Shown: piece after piece, positions 10,640 through 23,586 of the stretch
Numbering within the stretch: the stretch's first letter is position 1
Layout: each line of letters starts with the position of its first letter
Source of the DNA: Lethocerus indicus
Taxonomy: Eukaryota; Arthropoda; Insecta; Hemiptera; Belostomatidae
Length of the DNA: 64,000 bases
NCBI GenBank assembly: GCA_019843655.1
Contig: JACDQD010000011.1
Location: 17,526,604 to 17,590,603, forward strand
Direction of reading: 5' to 3'
Made by a program: the position numbers and the translations under genes
The notes under the pieces: generated by a model
What the model saw: the letters and a program-made list of their open reading frames with translations, nothing else
What the model was told of the DNA's origin: nothing
Database searches by the model: none

Positions 10640-13488
10640 GTCGGCAACTAAGTCATTGCGGGTTTCGTCGCTAGAATGGAGATGGCGTTATTTGTATTTT
10701 TACGCACGTTTACATCTTCAAACCGTATAGACTATATTCTGAAATGTTTATTACACGCCAACTGTTCGTCGTGCCTACCAAAAAAAAATTCATTACATAA
10801 GGGTGCACACAGCCACAAAGATGAAAAGAATCCGCAATTATTTAGTTGCCAACCCAATAATTTACAACTTTACACACTGGGGCCTTAATGCCCAGTCTCG
10901 GCTCTTCGCCATCGCCAACAGTGCAGTGTACACTTTACGCCGTGACAGCCCGAATTGGCGGTTTAAATGGGCGATAAAACGGGAAATGGAATATGAAAAA
11001 TTCCCCGTAAGGTAAGCTGCGTGTCTAATTCAGTAATTAATACTCCAATTTACATCGGTTGTCGTAGCCCTATAAATCCCCCCCCCCCTGGAAAAGGGCC
11101 GCGACGGTCTCATAATTTTCTTCCCTCTCCTTTCTCCCCGATTTTTTTTTTCTCTCTCTCTGCCCCCGGTCCCATAATCTGATCATAAACCGAATGTTAA
11201 TGTCGGGCCGGTATAAGAAGGGGGCGCCACGAAACCGGCGATAAATTAGTAGTTACAAATTAACCCCGGGGAAAATAAACACCGGACAATACCTTTTTTT
11301 TTATTTTCGTTAAAAGCGCGGGGTTGGGCGTTCTAATTCGATTACGAATCCCTGTAATAGCCCCGCCTGAAGGGTGGGATTTTTTTTTTTTTTTTTTTAA
11401 TGCCCTGTTTATTCAAACAGAGAAACAAATATTCGGTGTAATTTGTCGTTGGGGGTTCGGGTTTTCTTTTTTATTTCATTAACAGCCCTCCGGCCCCCCC
11501 CGTACCTTGTTGCGACAACGCCCTCGTGGCGGGGCTGTACAAATAGGAAATGTACACGCGAAACGATTTCCATCTGTCCGGAGATTGTCCGGGGCGGGCG
11601 CCCAAATTCGGCCCCGTCGTAATATTCAATTTTACGACAAATTGCGGCCGTCGATAGTGAATTATATATAATAGGGGGGTGGGTTGGGTGGGAAAGGGGT
11701 GGTTTCTGCAGCCCCTTCCTTCTGTAGGCCGTTCCGCACTCCGACTGCACGCAGAACGATTAAAGAACGAAACATCCCTCACCCTAAAGTTCAGAACTAT
11801 TAATGTCGAAATTAGACGCCGGACGGTTTTGTATAAGAGAAAAAAAAATCTTGATAAAACTCTTGAAAAAATTTGATATAGTCCGACCTTGATTTCCACT
11901 TCTTAAGATACTCCTTTTCCCTGGATGGAAACGCTTATTTTACTATAAAAATAATGGTTAAAATGCAGAATAGGGCCCCCACTGATAACCTAATTAGGCG
12001 AAGTTATATATCGATATCTGTTTCATTCGATATCGTGACGTACGCTGTATCTTTTATTATTATTATTATTACTATTATTATTTTGCTTATAGAAGCATGA
12101 CGTCTTCTGTGGGTATGGAAAGGTCTGTATTTTTTCACGATTTTCTGAGGCATGAGAGCCCGGAAAGTCTCTCGGACCGGGTAATTTATTGGAAGAAACC
12201 AATTGATATTAGTTAAATTACGAAATTGAACCTTTTGTACAATTGATAGTTTCAGGGCGAAGGTTATAACAACGGTTGAAATAGATATCGATATATAATC
12301 TCGCCTATTGGGTTATCAGTGGGGGCCCCCCTATTCTGAATTTTAACCGAAATAATAAATATATAGCCCGGAAAAAATTTTCATTGTACAATAAATGAAA
12401 GGAAAAACGTGCGTCTAATAATAAATACCGAAAAATGTTACTACAATTGTGCCAGTATTGGGGGGAATGCGGCTACTTCAACGACGTAAAGTGGGGGGAA
12501 AACAGCGGCTGAGAACAAAAGAGGTCCTGGAGGACATCTGGGCGGTGGGCCCCGGCCTCAGAGGAAAACGAAAGGTCCCGAAGATGACTGGCAAAGAACC
12601 GGCCGAAATGGAGTGGCCTAAACGGTGGTCGAAGCCCCCGAAATTAGAGCTCGTGAAGAAGGCCGCCCCAGTTATTAAAACACATATGGGGGTCGGATGA
12701 AAATTGCCGCCCTTTAAACGGTCACGGTGGCCCCGAAAAGGGCCGTCCTACCTGAACGGCGTCGGGGCCCTCGGCCGCTAACCAGACGGGAATTTGAAAA
12801 TTTGACACCGAATCGTGAACGAATTTCGAAAATACCAACCGCGTTACGCTCTCTCACTTAGACGAGAAAACCTTTTTCCCTTTTTTTTATTTTATGCCGC
12901 AAGCAGTGACAGAGATGGCGTTGTTGAAATTTCAACCGGCCGAACGTTTACCTCGGTCGTAGGCTCCAGAGAACACAGAATTTTTAACTTAAGTTCTTCC
13001 TACTTCAACATAATATTATAGATACTGCGCGTTCTACTACCGACTTCGTATATGCAGTTCGAGGTTTCCCGCACGCACCTTTCCGCGGGTAAAAAAGATC
13101 CTTCGGCGCTGATAAGACCGATAATTCTTTTTCTGTTACCACAAAACCATATGGTCAGCTCAACGGAAAACCGCCCCCGGGGCCGGTAATTGCACCAATT
13201 AGCGCCCGCGCCCTGAATGAAATTCTAAGTACGGACGGAGGATTAAAACTATAACATTGGGACCATTTAAATAAAGAAAATTATGGAAATTTTTACAAAG
13301 TTTCATACTTTACGATATACGCAAAAACGTAAGGTAAAAACATCAGAAAATTATTTCATATACCAATATTGTAATATAATTTCAAGTTTCAAATGACATG
13401 ATATAGGGTGAATTTTGTATTTGAAGGAAAATTCTGATCGCCATAGGTTGATTTCCCGTCGAATTACTTCTTTTCCTCTCATTATATA
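10640..13488. other. No gene recognised; simple tracts
   Basis: Contains a T-run near 11381-11398, a (TAT)n tract near 12054-12082 and CpG-rich unique DNA. Open frames at 11409-11899 overlap on both strands with no domain. Confidence 0.5.
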
Positions 13489-13658
13489 TTAGGTGTATCC
13501 AAAAGTAATCGACAATTTGATAAAATGTATTTTGGTCTTGAGGAGTTCTTCAAGAAGGGAATCGAAAAGTTTCGGTGAATATATAATAGATTAATAATTA
13601 AATTTTTAGCAAAATAAAATGAATTCCAAAGTCAATTATTACTTTTCGGTACCCCTAA
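13489..13658 (+). mobile_element. Mariner-derived MITE, copy B (opposite orientation, 38-bp deletion)
   Basis: 170 bp between TA duplications. Plus strand keeps [16 protein letters not shown], then a deletion before GEYIIDX. TIRs TTAGGTGTATCCAAAAGTAAT and its inverse. Confidence 0.88.
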
Positions 13659-13796
13659 TATATAGGGGCGTCTCATTACATGTATTGTGGAAGCGGTTGT
13701 TTATTAGAACTATTGGACGGTATAATGTTATATTTCGTTGGAATACCTGCTTTATGCTTTCGCGACGGTTTGAAGCACTTGCTTCGGTAGACTCAT

Positions 13797-13862
13797 ACTG
13801 CTATTGAGGACGGCGAGCGACCGAAACCCGTCTGGCAACGGAAGAGACCAGTGGGAGAGAAA
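13797..13862 (-). mobile_element. Hairpin-element fragment
   Basis: ACTGCTATTGAGGACGGCGA then GCGACCGAAACCCGTCTGGC and AGAGACCAGTGGGAGAGA: a diverged right arm. Confidence 0.6.
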
Positions 13863-15587
13863 TTGGAGAAAACGCGATATTTTACATTTCTATTTACGAT
13901 TCAGACCCAAGTTTGAGCCGAAAGTTAGGTTTTACATTGAATAGGGCGTGTCTCCCCAGTAAGTCTTCCAGCCTGAACCACAATAACAAATAAATTAAAC
14001 CCCATTATTTTTATCCAAGGGTAAAACCGGTCAGAAAACCGAGAAAAATATGGCATTAAACTTCTATTTACTTTTTAAATTGGGGACAGAAAAAATATCC
14101 ACGTTTCAATGCCTAGAATGGCGCACAAAGTGCAGTGTTACCGGCGAGCGGGTGTAGTAGTAGGCTTCCGGAGGACGAGGGGATGATCCTGGGAGGCGAT
14201 AAGGGCCGGTATAACGCCGGCGGTATTCCCATGGCGTGGAACCATATGGCGGGCTAACAGGTAGAAAGGGCTAATTAGCCCCCTAGCCGCCCCCCACCGC
14301 CCCCCCGCCCCCGGGGGGTCATTAACAGTCGGGTTTTGTCATACACAGACAGAAAATCAATTCGCTTTTGTTAACCGGTATAACATTATCCTCCCCCAAC
14401 AACTGTGGACAAAGCGTCCGCCCTCCGGAACCTGAGCTTTTTGTCCGTGGGAAAAGAAATATACGGCTCGGAATATAACCTAGCTCACGCCATCCCCCGC
14501 CGTCTCGACCTTCGAGTGCTGACGACGGAGCTACTACTGAAGGTGGCGAACGGCCGAAACCGAAGGTCAGATAAAGCTGTCTTATGGTAAAACGATCGCG
14601 GACCACCAAACTCTCTGGACACGCGGATCGAGGTTTTCCCATCTTCGAGTTTCCTCCCACCGCCAACGAGGAAAGGTTCTTTAGCGAACATTTTCAAAAA
14701 ATGTCACCCTGAAATAGAACGAGCCTTTTTTTCTGTTTATTTTTTGATATCGTGAAGCTGCACATGTTGTGACTTTCCGCCCTCATCAGTAGCTTTCCTT
14801 CGGTAGGTTTGGTGAGTTTTCCTTTGTACGTCTTGTACGACTGTGTATAAAGCCCACGATTGTTCAGAATTTAAGTCTGAAGAAGTATTTAAGTAGGATA
14901 CGAGACCACCGCGTAGTAATTGGCTCGGAAAAGAGAACGAACGAAATGGTATTGGAAACAAAGAAGAAGTGATCGGAAATTAGGCCCTCAACTTCGATAT
15001 TGGAGCTTTTCACACCGCAGGGTTTGTGCCTTACAGAAAAGAGAGGCCTATGAAAGGTGGTCTAGTTTAGGCCCCGGCCCGCAGACCTGTCTACAGGTCT
15101 GCGAAGGGAGGACGGGCACCGGGTTTATAGTTCAATTTGTCACGGGTTATTTACTGCAGGCGCCTGCATTTAGGGCGAGTGGACGCCGCGGCCCAAAACT
15201 CTCCACAAAGGAGGCCGGCGGTCGTAAATTAGTTTTCGGTTTGCCGCCACCGGTCATCCGCCGGGGCTGTTGGCGACCGGGTGTAAAAACAAACTACCTA
15301 CCTGCCAGCGTGAGTGAAAATTGTTCCGCTGAGTGTTTCGTGTGTATTTCTGTCTCCTCTTTGGTGGCGAACAGCCGAAATTTTGGATCAGCGGGAAAAC
15401 TTTTACGATCGCAAATACACAATACCCCAGATAGGTTTTCTGTCATATATTTGGAAGTCGGAACCTAACAGTTGTGACCAGTTGTGCTATCTAATATATA
15501 TTTGACCGATAATCCGACAAAGACTTAAACCCATTCCCCCAAACACACAATAACAATACACATATACAAACGACAGACAATCGCCAC
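13863..15587. other. No gene recognised; hairpin relics
   Basis: Hairpin-family scraps at about 14529-14562 (CTACTACTGAAGGTGGCGAA) and 15349-15378 (GTGGCGAACAGCCGAAAT). A perfect 11-bp-stem inverted repeat with a 2-nt loop lies at 15080-15103. The 182-codon frame at 14920-15468 shows no domain. Confidence 0.5.
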
Positions 15588-15652
15588 AGTACAAGTGACA
15601 GTGAGGATGCCCAAAAAAACATACAAAGTGCCAAAGTGACATAAAGATTACT

Positions 15653-16323
15653 CCGCATTTATCGGCATATTCTTCAATAATATTTATTTTCGGCTACATG
15701 AAACGGCCTCTAGAATTATATTTTCTTACAGTTTACCACGATAATAGACCTCTTCTGTGTGGCATTTATTGACTATCATAATATATTCCTCTTCATCGTT
15801 GGCTCAATCTTGCCGTTGGTTTCTCGTTACCGAACAATGCACCGTATCGCATTGTCACGCCGCGTCGAAACTAATCTCATAACTCATAATTTTCCAGTAT
15901 TAATTATTAATATTGCAAATATTTAAGGAACAAATCGTGTTTATACTACTTGGTAAAAATCTTAGACGAGGAGAAACACACGATGAACACTTGGTTCCAA
16001 TAAACAATTTCGGCTTAAGACGGACTAATTGGTCCAGGAAATCCTTTTTTTTGGACAACCGTAGGTTTGTGGTGTTTCTGCCTCCTATTGCGGTGTTGAA
16101 CACCGCTACTGAAGACGGCGACCGGCCGAAATCCGGTCTGGCAAAAGACCAGAAACCAGCGAGAGGAGACAGCAACACCACAAACAGTATTCCAACCCGT
16201 CACACAACATGTATGTTGAACATTTTTTGGAAAGTTTTCTTTCAAAACGGAGTTGGAATATTCTGTTTTCAGGTTCCTCGCGAACCGTCGAATCGACGAA
16301 ATGAATTTTCCCCTCCGTCAAAC
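15653..16323 (-). repeat. Inverted duplication, arm 2
   Basis: Reverse complement of 9960-10639, with scattered substitutions and small indels. Contains the matching hairpin copy at about 16048-16222. A hairpin-loop fragment (CACAGTACAAGTGACAGTGA) lies just outside at about 15588-15640. Confidence 0.93.
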
Positions 16324-16488
16324 AAATCGTGTTTATACTACTTGGTAAAAATCTTCAATGAGTAGAAGCAAGTGACGAGCACTTGGTTCCAATAAACAAT
16401 TTTGGCTTAAGTCGAACGAATTGATCCAGGAAATCCTTTTTTTGGAAAACCGTAGGTTTGTGTTGTTTCTGCCTACTCTTGCGGTGTT
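16322..16488 (-). repeat. Partial third copy of the 9.96-kb unit
   Basis: AAATCGTGTTTATACTACTT through ACCGTAGGTTTGTG repeats 15930-16090 in the same orientation, directly abutting arm 2. Its own hairpin part stops at GCGGTGTTAGTCC. Confidence 0.85.
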
Positions 16489-16507
16489 AGTCCCCGATCT
16501 TTAATGA

Positions 16508-16830
16508 TTTTGTGGCCTGCGAGGGATTGGAATACGGTAGATTCCGTGCTCTTCTGTCCCCCTCTCGCCGGTTCGGTCTTTTGCCAGTTTGCAGGTTTCG
16601 GCTGCTCGCCGTCTTCAGTAGTCACTGTTGGCACTCTGGATGTTTTTCGGGCATCCCTACTCCACTGTCACTGTCACTTGTACTGTGGTGTACTTGTAGT
16701 GACAGTGCAGTGAGGACGCCCCCGAAAAACATCCAGAGTGCCAACAGTGACTACTGAAGACGGCGAGCAGCCGAAACTTGCAGACTGGCAAAAGGGCAAA
16801 CCAATCCCTCGCAGGCCACAAAACAGGTAT
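16508..16830. mobile_element. Hairpin element, near-complete 323-bp palindrome
   Basis: Left end TTTTGTGGCCTGCGAGGGAT, right end ATCCCTCGCAGGCCACAAAA. The arms pair almost throughout, with the turn near 16675-16690. No open frame of note, so it is non-autonomous. Confidence 0.93.
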
Positions 16831-17498
16831 TCTAAAAAATCATAAAAGACCGGGGACACGAAATTCGGCTTTCTTCATCCTGTGACACTATTTCGCCCTG
16901 TTAAACTGTTAAATTGTCCACACATATCACGGCCGCTGTATAAAATTCGTCGACGGGATATAAAACGGGGTTTAGCCGCGTTTCCATTTCCACGTTCAGC
17001 CGCCCCCCCCCGGAAGGCCGGGGGGCTCGCATGTCGCGTTAATTCAACAGGGGGCGAGAGATCCCGACGCCGAGATACCCGGCCACAGAGAGTTGGACGG
17101 CGCGAGGAACTGAGAGCATATGGCGAAATAATTATTCGCGCCGTTAATTACGCCCGCACACTGTTCCATTATAATGGACACGGCCGACCGTTATTTAACA
17201 CACTGCGTTAGGCGATTTCCTAAACGGACGGGGGTCGGTGTAATAAAGAGGGAAAATTAACGTGAGAAACGAGCGATAAATAGCGCGACACTGTTGGGGG
17301 TTGTTTTCGGCTACTGGACAGTGCAGTAAATCCAACGGTGTTCGTTAAAAAAAAATTGATTCGACCCTTAATAAACCCCACAAACTGCCCCTTAGTGGAG
17401 AATCTACCGGATTTGATTTTTAGTTAATTTCGTCCATTAATAATAAACTCGTATACAGAGATTCCAATCAAAATTCCATCTTTAATTTTTTTTTACCA
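16831..17498. other. No gene recognised
   Basis: CpG-rich unique-looking DNA. The 109-codon frame at 16882-17211 has no recognisable domain. Confidence 0.5.
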
Positions 17499-17831
17499 CA
17501 GCCCCGCGTCACACATATGTGACAGATATTTTTGCACAATTTACAAAGGCACGTTTGAACATGTTGAGTATTGAACAAAATTGTTTATTTAGAGTCTTTA
17601 TAACAGTTGAATAGGTCGGTTTAGCAGTGTTAGTGAAATTAACGGGCAATAAGTTAAATTTAAAAAGGAAAAGATCATTCAAAATAAAATGAATTTCATA
17701 TTGATAAATTGTATTTATATTTCTTTTGGCTTATAATCAATTTCTTCTAATTTAATGTGACACATATATGTGACACGTGGGCTACGGCGTTTAGTTTTTA
17801 TCTATAGCCCAGCGTCACATATTTGTGTGAA
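17499..17831 (+). mobile_element. Unclassified element with GTCACATAT palindromes, copy 1
   Basis: Left word CGCGTCACACATATGTGACA, right cluster TGTGACACATATATGTGACA plus GCCCAGCGTCACATATTTGTG. The body from about 17585 shares long blocks with 18656-19008 (TTAGTGAAATTAACGGGCAA). Class not determined. No transposase recognised. Confidence 0.75.
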
Positions 17832-18655
17832 TTGAAACATTCTTAATGTTTCAAATCCGACAGTCGATGGGCTAATAAAAATCTCCGTTTTTAAATTTTT
17901 TAAATTTCATCCCTCGTCCTAATTCGTTGGAAATCAAGACAGTCTATAATAGGTCGGGCACACGTCAAAAAGTGCCATAATTGGGTCGTTTTCATGGAAG
18001 TGGCATAGAAATATTCGGCACTTGAGCTTATAACCGTGAACTTTGTACAATAGATAAGAACAAACAAAAATTTCTACAGCGACAAACCTGCTGAAAATCT
18101 TCAGTTTCAATTTATAGAAAGGCGGAGATTGAAACCTGAAAAAGTGCCGTCAGTAGCATTTTTTGCTCCCTCCCTTTTCTACATTTCTATCCATCTCCGC
18201 GTCCCCCCCTCTCTCAATCTTTCTTTTTTTCTTGATTATTATTATTCTTCTCCCCCAATTTTTTTTTTTTAAATTGATGAGGGACATCGAAAGGGTAGGC
18301 CCAAGCAGGGGCCACAATCGCGGCTTGATTGGACATTAAGGCTCAAAGAGGCCGCCCCCTCCCCCCCATAAAGCATCACAACCTGACACTAAATCCCTAA
18401 TAGTTGGGTGAGATTTTCATAGTTCTCTTTGGGAAAATAGGAGAAGAGGTTTAATTTCACCGGTGTGTGTGTGTATGTAAGAAAGGCCAGGGAAATTAAG
18501 AAAATGGTATTGTTAGACTTTAATGCCTACTGCGTGGGGAACTTTCAACTTTACGCCAACTTTTCTTAACTCCTTCTCTACCAACAATCACACATATTTG
18601 AAGTTCTAAAAGTATAAAATGTACGAAGTCTGTACTCGGTCTGCTCTCGCGTTAG
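17832..18655. other. No gene seen
   Basis: Unique-looking DNA with T-runs near 18220 and 18260 and a short TG tract near 18464. Confidence 0.5.
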
Positions 18656-19008
18656 ATTATTTAGAGTCTTTACAACAGTCGAATAGGTCGTTTTAGCAGG
18701 GTTAGTGAAATTAACGGGCAATAAGTTAAATTTAAAAAGGAAAAGATTTTGCGAAGCAAAATTATTAAAATTGTTACGTAAGTAGCTAGATATAAGTCAG
18801 CTATAAAAATTATTATTACATTTAATATTTTTTAACAGAAACATATCTCTCAACAAAATTACGAATTTTCGTAAAATAAAATGAAAATTGTATTTATATT
18901 TTTTTGTCTTATAATCAATTTCTTCTAATTTACTGTGACACATATATGTGACACGTGGGCTACAGCGTTTAGTTTTTATCTATAGCCCGGCGTCACATAT
19001 TTGTGTCA
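18656..19008 (+). mobile_element. Unclassified element with GTCACATAT palindromes, copy 2
   Basis: Same body and same right cluster as copy 1. Has about 95 bp more in the middle (around 18752-18885), so copy 1 is internally deleted relative to it. It lacks the left GTCACATAT word. Confidence 0.75.
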
Positions 19009-20129
19009 GTTTAAAAGAATACTTATTTCACTTTTTTAGACTGTTCTAAATACACACACATAAAATCTATTCCAATTGATTTCATATAATCGCGAAAAAA
19101 AATTTTGGGCTACGGTGGATGTTTTCTCCAGAAGACTCCGGTAGCGAACCGGTCATTATGCTGCACTGTATTGTATTTAAAAATACTACGTTTAAAAGGA
19201 GGGAAAATGAGTGGTAGAAACAGTAATATAGCGGGGAGTAATTGTACGATTTTTCTGCTAGCTGTAATGAAAATAAATTCTCAACGCTTGAACCTAATGA
19301 CGCCCTCCCTCCCTCCCTCCCTCTCACCCTCCACACTCTAATGGTGTAAACTCAATTTGATAATTGAGGTTGGTTCTCACTGCGCCTCTTCCTCTTGGGG
19401 CCAGGAACGCTTCAGGATGATTGATTCCTCCGGGCTTACCACTCAGCTACTTCTTGTTCATCTTCCAACCCCAACCCCCACCCGGACATCCTTAATCGAT
19501 AATTACCCCCCCCCCCTCCCATCACATCGGGACATTATATATATATGTCTCTGGCGCGGTGAGAATCCTATTTGACATTTAACTCCTTATTGCCCCACAC
19601 TGCCTCCTAATTGAGCTAGTCATCCTCCGGCAGATTACCAATCGACGATATCATTGTTCACGAAATTATAATTCTATTAAATTGGATGATTCGAGGTAAT
19701 TTTTAATTGGTGGACAATTCTTGGCGATCTTTCCAATATTTTCGTTCGATTGGAAATTTCGGCTGAATATTTTCTGAGCTCAAAGTACTGTGTATTTCAC
19801 TGTACGCCCGCGGAAACTATCCTCGAATAACCCGTTTTTCGCCACGTACATAAATATATTCGGCCGTACAGCTATTAATGCCTGAAATTCGGCCTGAAAA
19901 TCGAAGCGGGGCGAAGGTCGGTAAGTTGAAAGGTCAATAATTCACCGGAGTGCCGGGGGAAAAAAAAAGGTCAAAACCAAATTACCTTGTGGGCATAAAG
20001 GAGTAATATTCTGTTTCATCTATCTAACCAACCCCCAAAAAACCGCCCCGCGAAAAGGGGTGATTTTGACAAAGTGAAAGTAATCCCGATCCCAATCGCC
20101 TTCCGGTAATTTTCAAACCCCTTTGCTTC

Positions 20130-20190
<61 letters not shown>

Positions 20191-22481
20191 ATGACGATGA
20201 TGAAAAAAGAAGGGTGTACATCGGGATGATGGGGCTATAAAAGGAGAGAAATGGGCAGAATCGCTGTTTAAAATATTTTCTTCTTTTTCCTCCATTTTTT
20301 TTTTTCTGGGCAGCGGGGTCGGAAAATTCTCAAAAGCCAACCGGAAAATCGAGAAAAATCTCCGGTTTCGATGTTTTTTTTTTATCTATATATATATCTA
20401 ACGACTCCCCTTTGTAAGTGGTTATATAAGGTAATTACCTCCTTTATGCTTCTCTTTTTTTTCGTGGACAAATTAAGTCCTTTAGGAAAGGGATAAGGGG
20501 AAGGGATTGGATTGGGCGGAGGAGGGGGTAAAAAAAATGTTTTCCCGGAAAATTGAGACATTATTGAAGGGGACAAAGTATAAGCTCGAGCGGAGTGGGG
20601 CGGAAAATTTGGAACGCGGTCAATATAACGTCGATTTATTTCGCTTATTTAACTGTAATTATTATATGCAGTTCATTTAATATCTTCCCAATTAATTGCC
20701 AATAAAACCAATAAACCAAATTAGACAAATAAATTGGTTTTTCGCCGCGATCAGTATCCTCGCGGTATCGCGTTACTCGAGCAATACAAATACCGCGTTT
20801 ACTGTAGCGTACATTGAATATCTTTAAAATTTTATACCGGGACTTAAACTCAACTTTATTGAGTTTTGCCAACGAAAATCAAGTTTATCAATCTCATTAG
20901 CGTTAAGATCTGGCGTTCTGGATGCGGCGAAATTTTTACAGGCGTTCTCATACGCATTCTGAACAGGATTCTTCATTTTTTTAATTCAACCAAAGTCGAA
21001 CTTTAAGCCCGAACTTCGTTCATATTCCGAGTAGTTCGGACGTAATGTAATGGCGTGAATTGAGACCTAATTAAACGTATTATATCGAAGGAAAATGTAC
21101 GATAAAAGCTTCAATAGCATATATGATACGAGGTGAAAACATCATTGCTTATTGCTTAGTGTATACAAATCAAGTAAGTAAAATTCTGTATTATTTTACG
21201 GCTGTGCCAAAACGCCTATTAAATGCTCATATATATATATACCTATATACGCAGTGTTCTAATAATTGACAGCATAAACTTTGTAGATGACAGTGAAGCC
21301 AACAAAGCGTCATCCAGTGAAGCTTCTTCAGACGCCGCGGGGCTTCTTCGCTGGCTTTATGGTTTTAGAACGAAAAAAAAAAGAAGAAGAAGAAAAAAGG
21401 AACAGAAAGAAATAATAACACGCGAAATATTGTAAGCTGAAGGGCCGTTTGAGCATCGAAGCAGGTTGAAAAAAACCCGGTTCAGTGGCACACGAGCGTT
21501 ACGCCATTAAGCGCCAAATCTGTTTAACGACCGTCCATTAAACGATTTCAACGATATATTTTTATTTTCACGATTTTAATTCGCGACAACAATTATCATT
21601 TTTTTGTAATAATCATCTTCTATCATCTCTCGTGTAAATGTCCCACACGTTATCTTGTGCACTCCGCTTTGTCTATAACCAGGTCTTTGCCTTTGTCTAG
21701 GTGTTCAGTAATCGTGCTTTATCTGCTTTATATATATATTTTTTTTCAATTCAGTCTCCCGTAAAATGCTATATACATTGAAAGTTTCTTGTTCGGTGAA
21801 GGAGGTCCGTTTTTCGGACTTTTCCTTCACTTTTTCGGTATTTCCGGGATTGTGGATCGCCGCGATCCAAAAAACAATTCCAATTTAGAAAGAAGAGGCC
21901 TAAGTAAACCCGATGTATCTCAAATACTTGGAAATATTATTGATAATTAGTAAAGATTTCAAAGGCTAAGTGTTGAGTGGCGAAGTTTCAAACTTTCCGA
22001 GCCAATCTAAGGATTGATTTCGGACCCAAAAAATGGCGATTCTGCGAATTTGTATTTGGTGTCCAATGAGGCCGTTTAAGGGGGATTATAACAGTCTCAG
22101 ATTTTATAACTGTTCGCCTACAGTGGGCAAAAAGTCGTACCGACTTTTTTATTTCCATTTGTTTCCCATTAATAATTATTTAGGAAGCCAGCCCAAGGGA
22201 GCCGATAAGAAATCCATTAGGGAATTTAAAAACTCATTTCGAACTGGAACAGGCCTTATTTATTGCTCTGCCTCAACTCCCACCCGCCCCCGCCCCGGCC
22301 ACAAACCTATTGGGGGCTTTTCTGTTCGCGTCGGGCAAATAAACCCGATTTGTGCCGCCCACGTGCCACAATCCGCAGCGGCGATTACAGTCGAAACGTT
22401 GATAGCGTCCGATGCAATAACGGCCGGATTGGGAAAAATCCCGTCTCAAATTTGAAAGGGATCTCGCGATTACATGTCCTG
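19009..22481. other. No gene recognised; microsatellites
   Basis: Contains (CCCT)n at 19302-19324, a long (AT)n at 20134-20188, a short TA tract near 21229-21241 and an A/G-rich tract near 21374-21410. Open frames here are tract-driven or unrecognised. Confidence 0.5.
20134..20188 (+). repeat. (AT)n microsatellite
   Basis: About 27 uninterrupted AT units followed by GTGATGACGATGATG. Confidence 0.98.
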
Positions 22482-22905
22482 AAGGGTGTCACAAAATTAA
22501 CGCAAGATTTGAATTAAATAAAAAACACAGTTTTTTTTGGAATAACACGTCGGGCAAATGGCACATAGGCACTCTTTTTTCGAAATTTTCCACGACCATT
22601 TCGTCGATGCTTGTTTTTGGACGTCCAGTCTGCCTGAAAGTTTCAATTGCTCTCTTCACAGTTGACGAAGTTAAATCACTATTCCGACAATATTTTGTAC
22701 GAAATTTTCGAACTGTGGCTGCCGAACTTTGATTATTTTTTAAATATCGTTCAACAATGAAAACACGTTGTTTTATATCGTGTAACGCTCCATTTGTACT
22801 GACCCTGAACTATGAGCTGTCAAATGGTTTTTAATAGGGTTGTGCCAACTTCACTGCAAGAACGGTGGCAAATTCAAATATTGCGTTAATTTTGGGACAC
22901 CCTTT
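22482..22905 (-). mobile_element. DUF4817-type transposon, internally deleted, both ends present
   Basis: TIRs AGGGTGTCACAAAATTAACG (left) and GCGTTAATTTTGGGACACCC (right, inverse). On the minus strand the transposase starts at 22793 with MERYTI, hits a frameshift and in-frame TAA, and resumes as QRVFIVERYLKNNQSSAATV and RKFRTKYCRNSDLTSSTVKR through a helix-turn-helix region to about 22560. The catalytic domain is absent, so it is dead. Confidence 0.85.
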
Positions 22906-22914
22906 AGAAATGGA

Positions 22915-23394
22915 CCAGAAAAACGGTATAACTTTGACGAATCAAAATTGGAGCCCAATAGCCGTTTTGGGCAGAAAAATCGGCGTTAGAAAAAATTTCG
23001 GCATCGACAAATCGGTCCTGAAATGCGGATTTACACCGTATTTTCCAAGTCCTTGGAAAACAATCTTAGAAATAGCCAAACGGAGAACAGCTTTTGCATT
23101 GCGAAATTGGCCCTGAAATGCGATTTTACAGCGACAAATACGTTCTCAACTTGATTCTAGAGGTCCGAAAACGTCAGTTCTTCAAATTTATTACAAAGAC
23201 AGTTTTACGTAAATACCCCGAAGCGTCAAATAGATTACCGAAATTTGGGAGGACAAAAGCTGTTTTGCGCAGCCAGAAAACGACGCTAAAATGCGGATTT
23301 TTACGCGGCTAAAAAGCGGTTTTACACTGCAAAATTTGTTCCAAAATGCGGTTTTACAAAGAAACAGGCAATATAAATACGTTGTCGAGTTCTT
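22915..23394. repeat. Degenerate repeats between two transposon copies
   Basis: The word AAATGCGGATTTTACA recurs in varied form near 23018, 23114, 23288 and 23343, with scrambled spacers. Possibly an old tandem array. No gene seen. Confidence 0.4.
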
Positions 23395-23586
23395 CTCGCG
23401 CCGCAAACATTGATTATTTTTGAAATATTGTTCGACAATGAAAACACGTTGTTCTATCGTGTAACGCTCCATTTCTGTACCGACCCTAAACTATCGGCTG
23501 TCAAACGGTTTTTTTTTTTAATACGGTTTATAACTTTACTGCAAGACTGGTGGCATATTCAAATATTGCGTTCATTTTGGGACACC
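23395..23586 (-). pseudogene. DUF4817-type transposon, end fragment
   Basis: Right TIR GCGTTCATTTTGGGACACC and, on the minus strand from 23472, MERYTIEQRVFIVEQYFKNN before homology is lost. Same orientation as 22482-22905. Confidence 0.8.

Noticed and set aside
14920..15468. 182-codon open frame
   Set aside because: No domain or repeat signature, and it runs across a hairpin-element relic near 15350.
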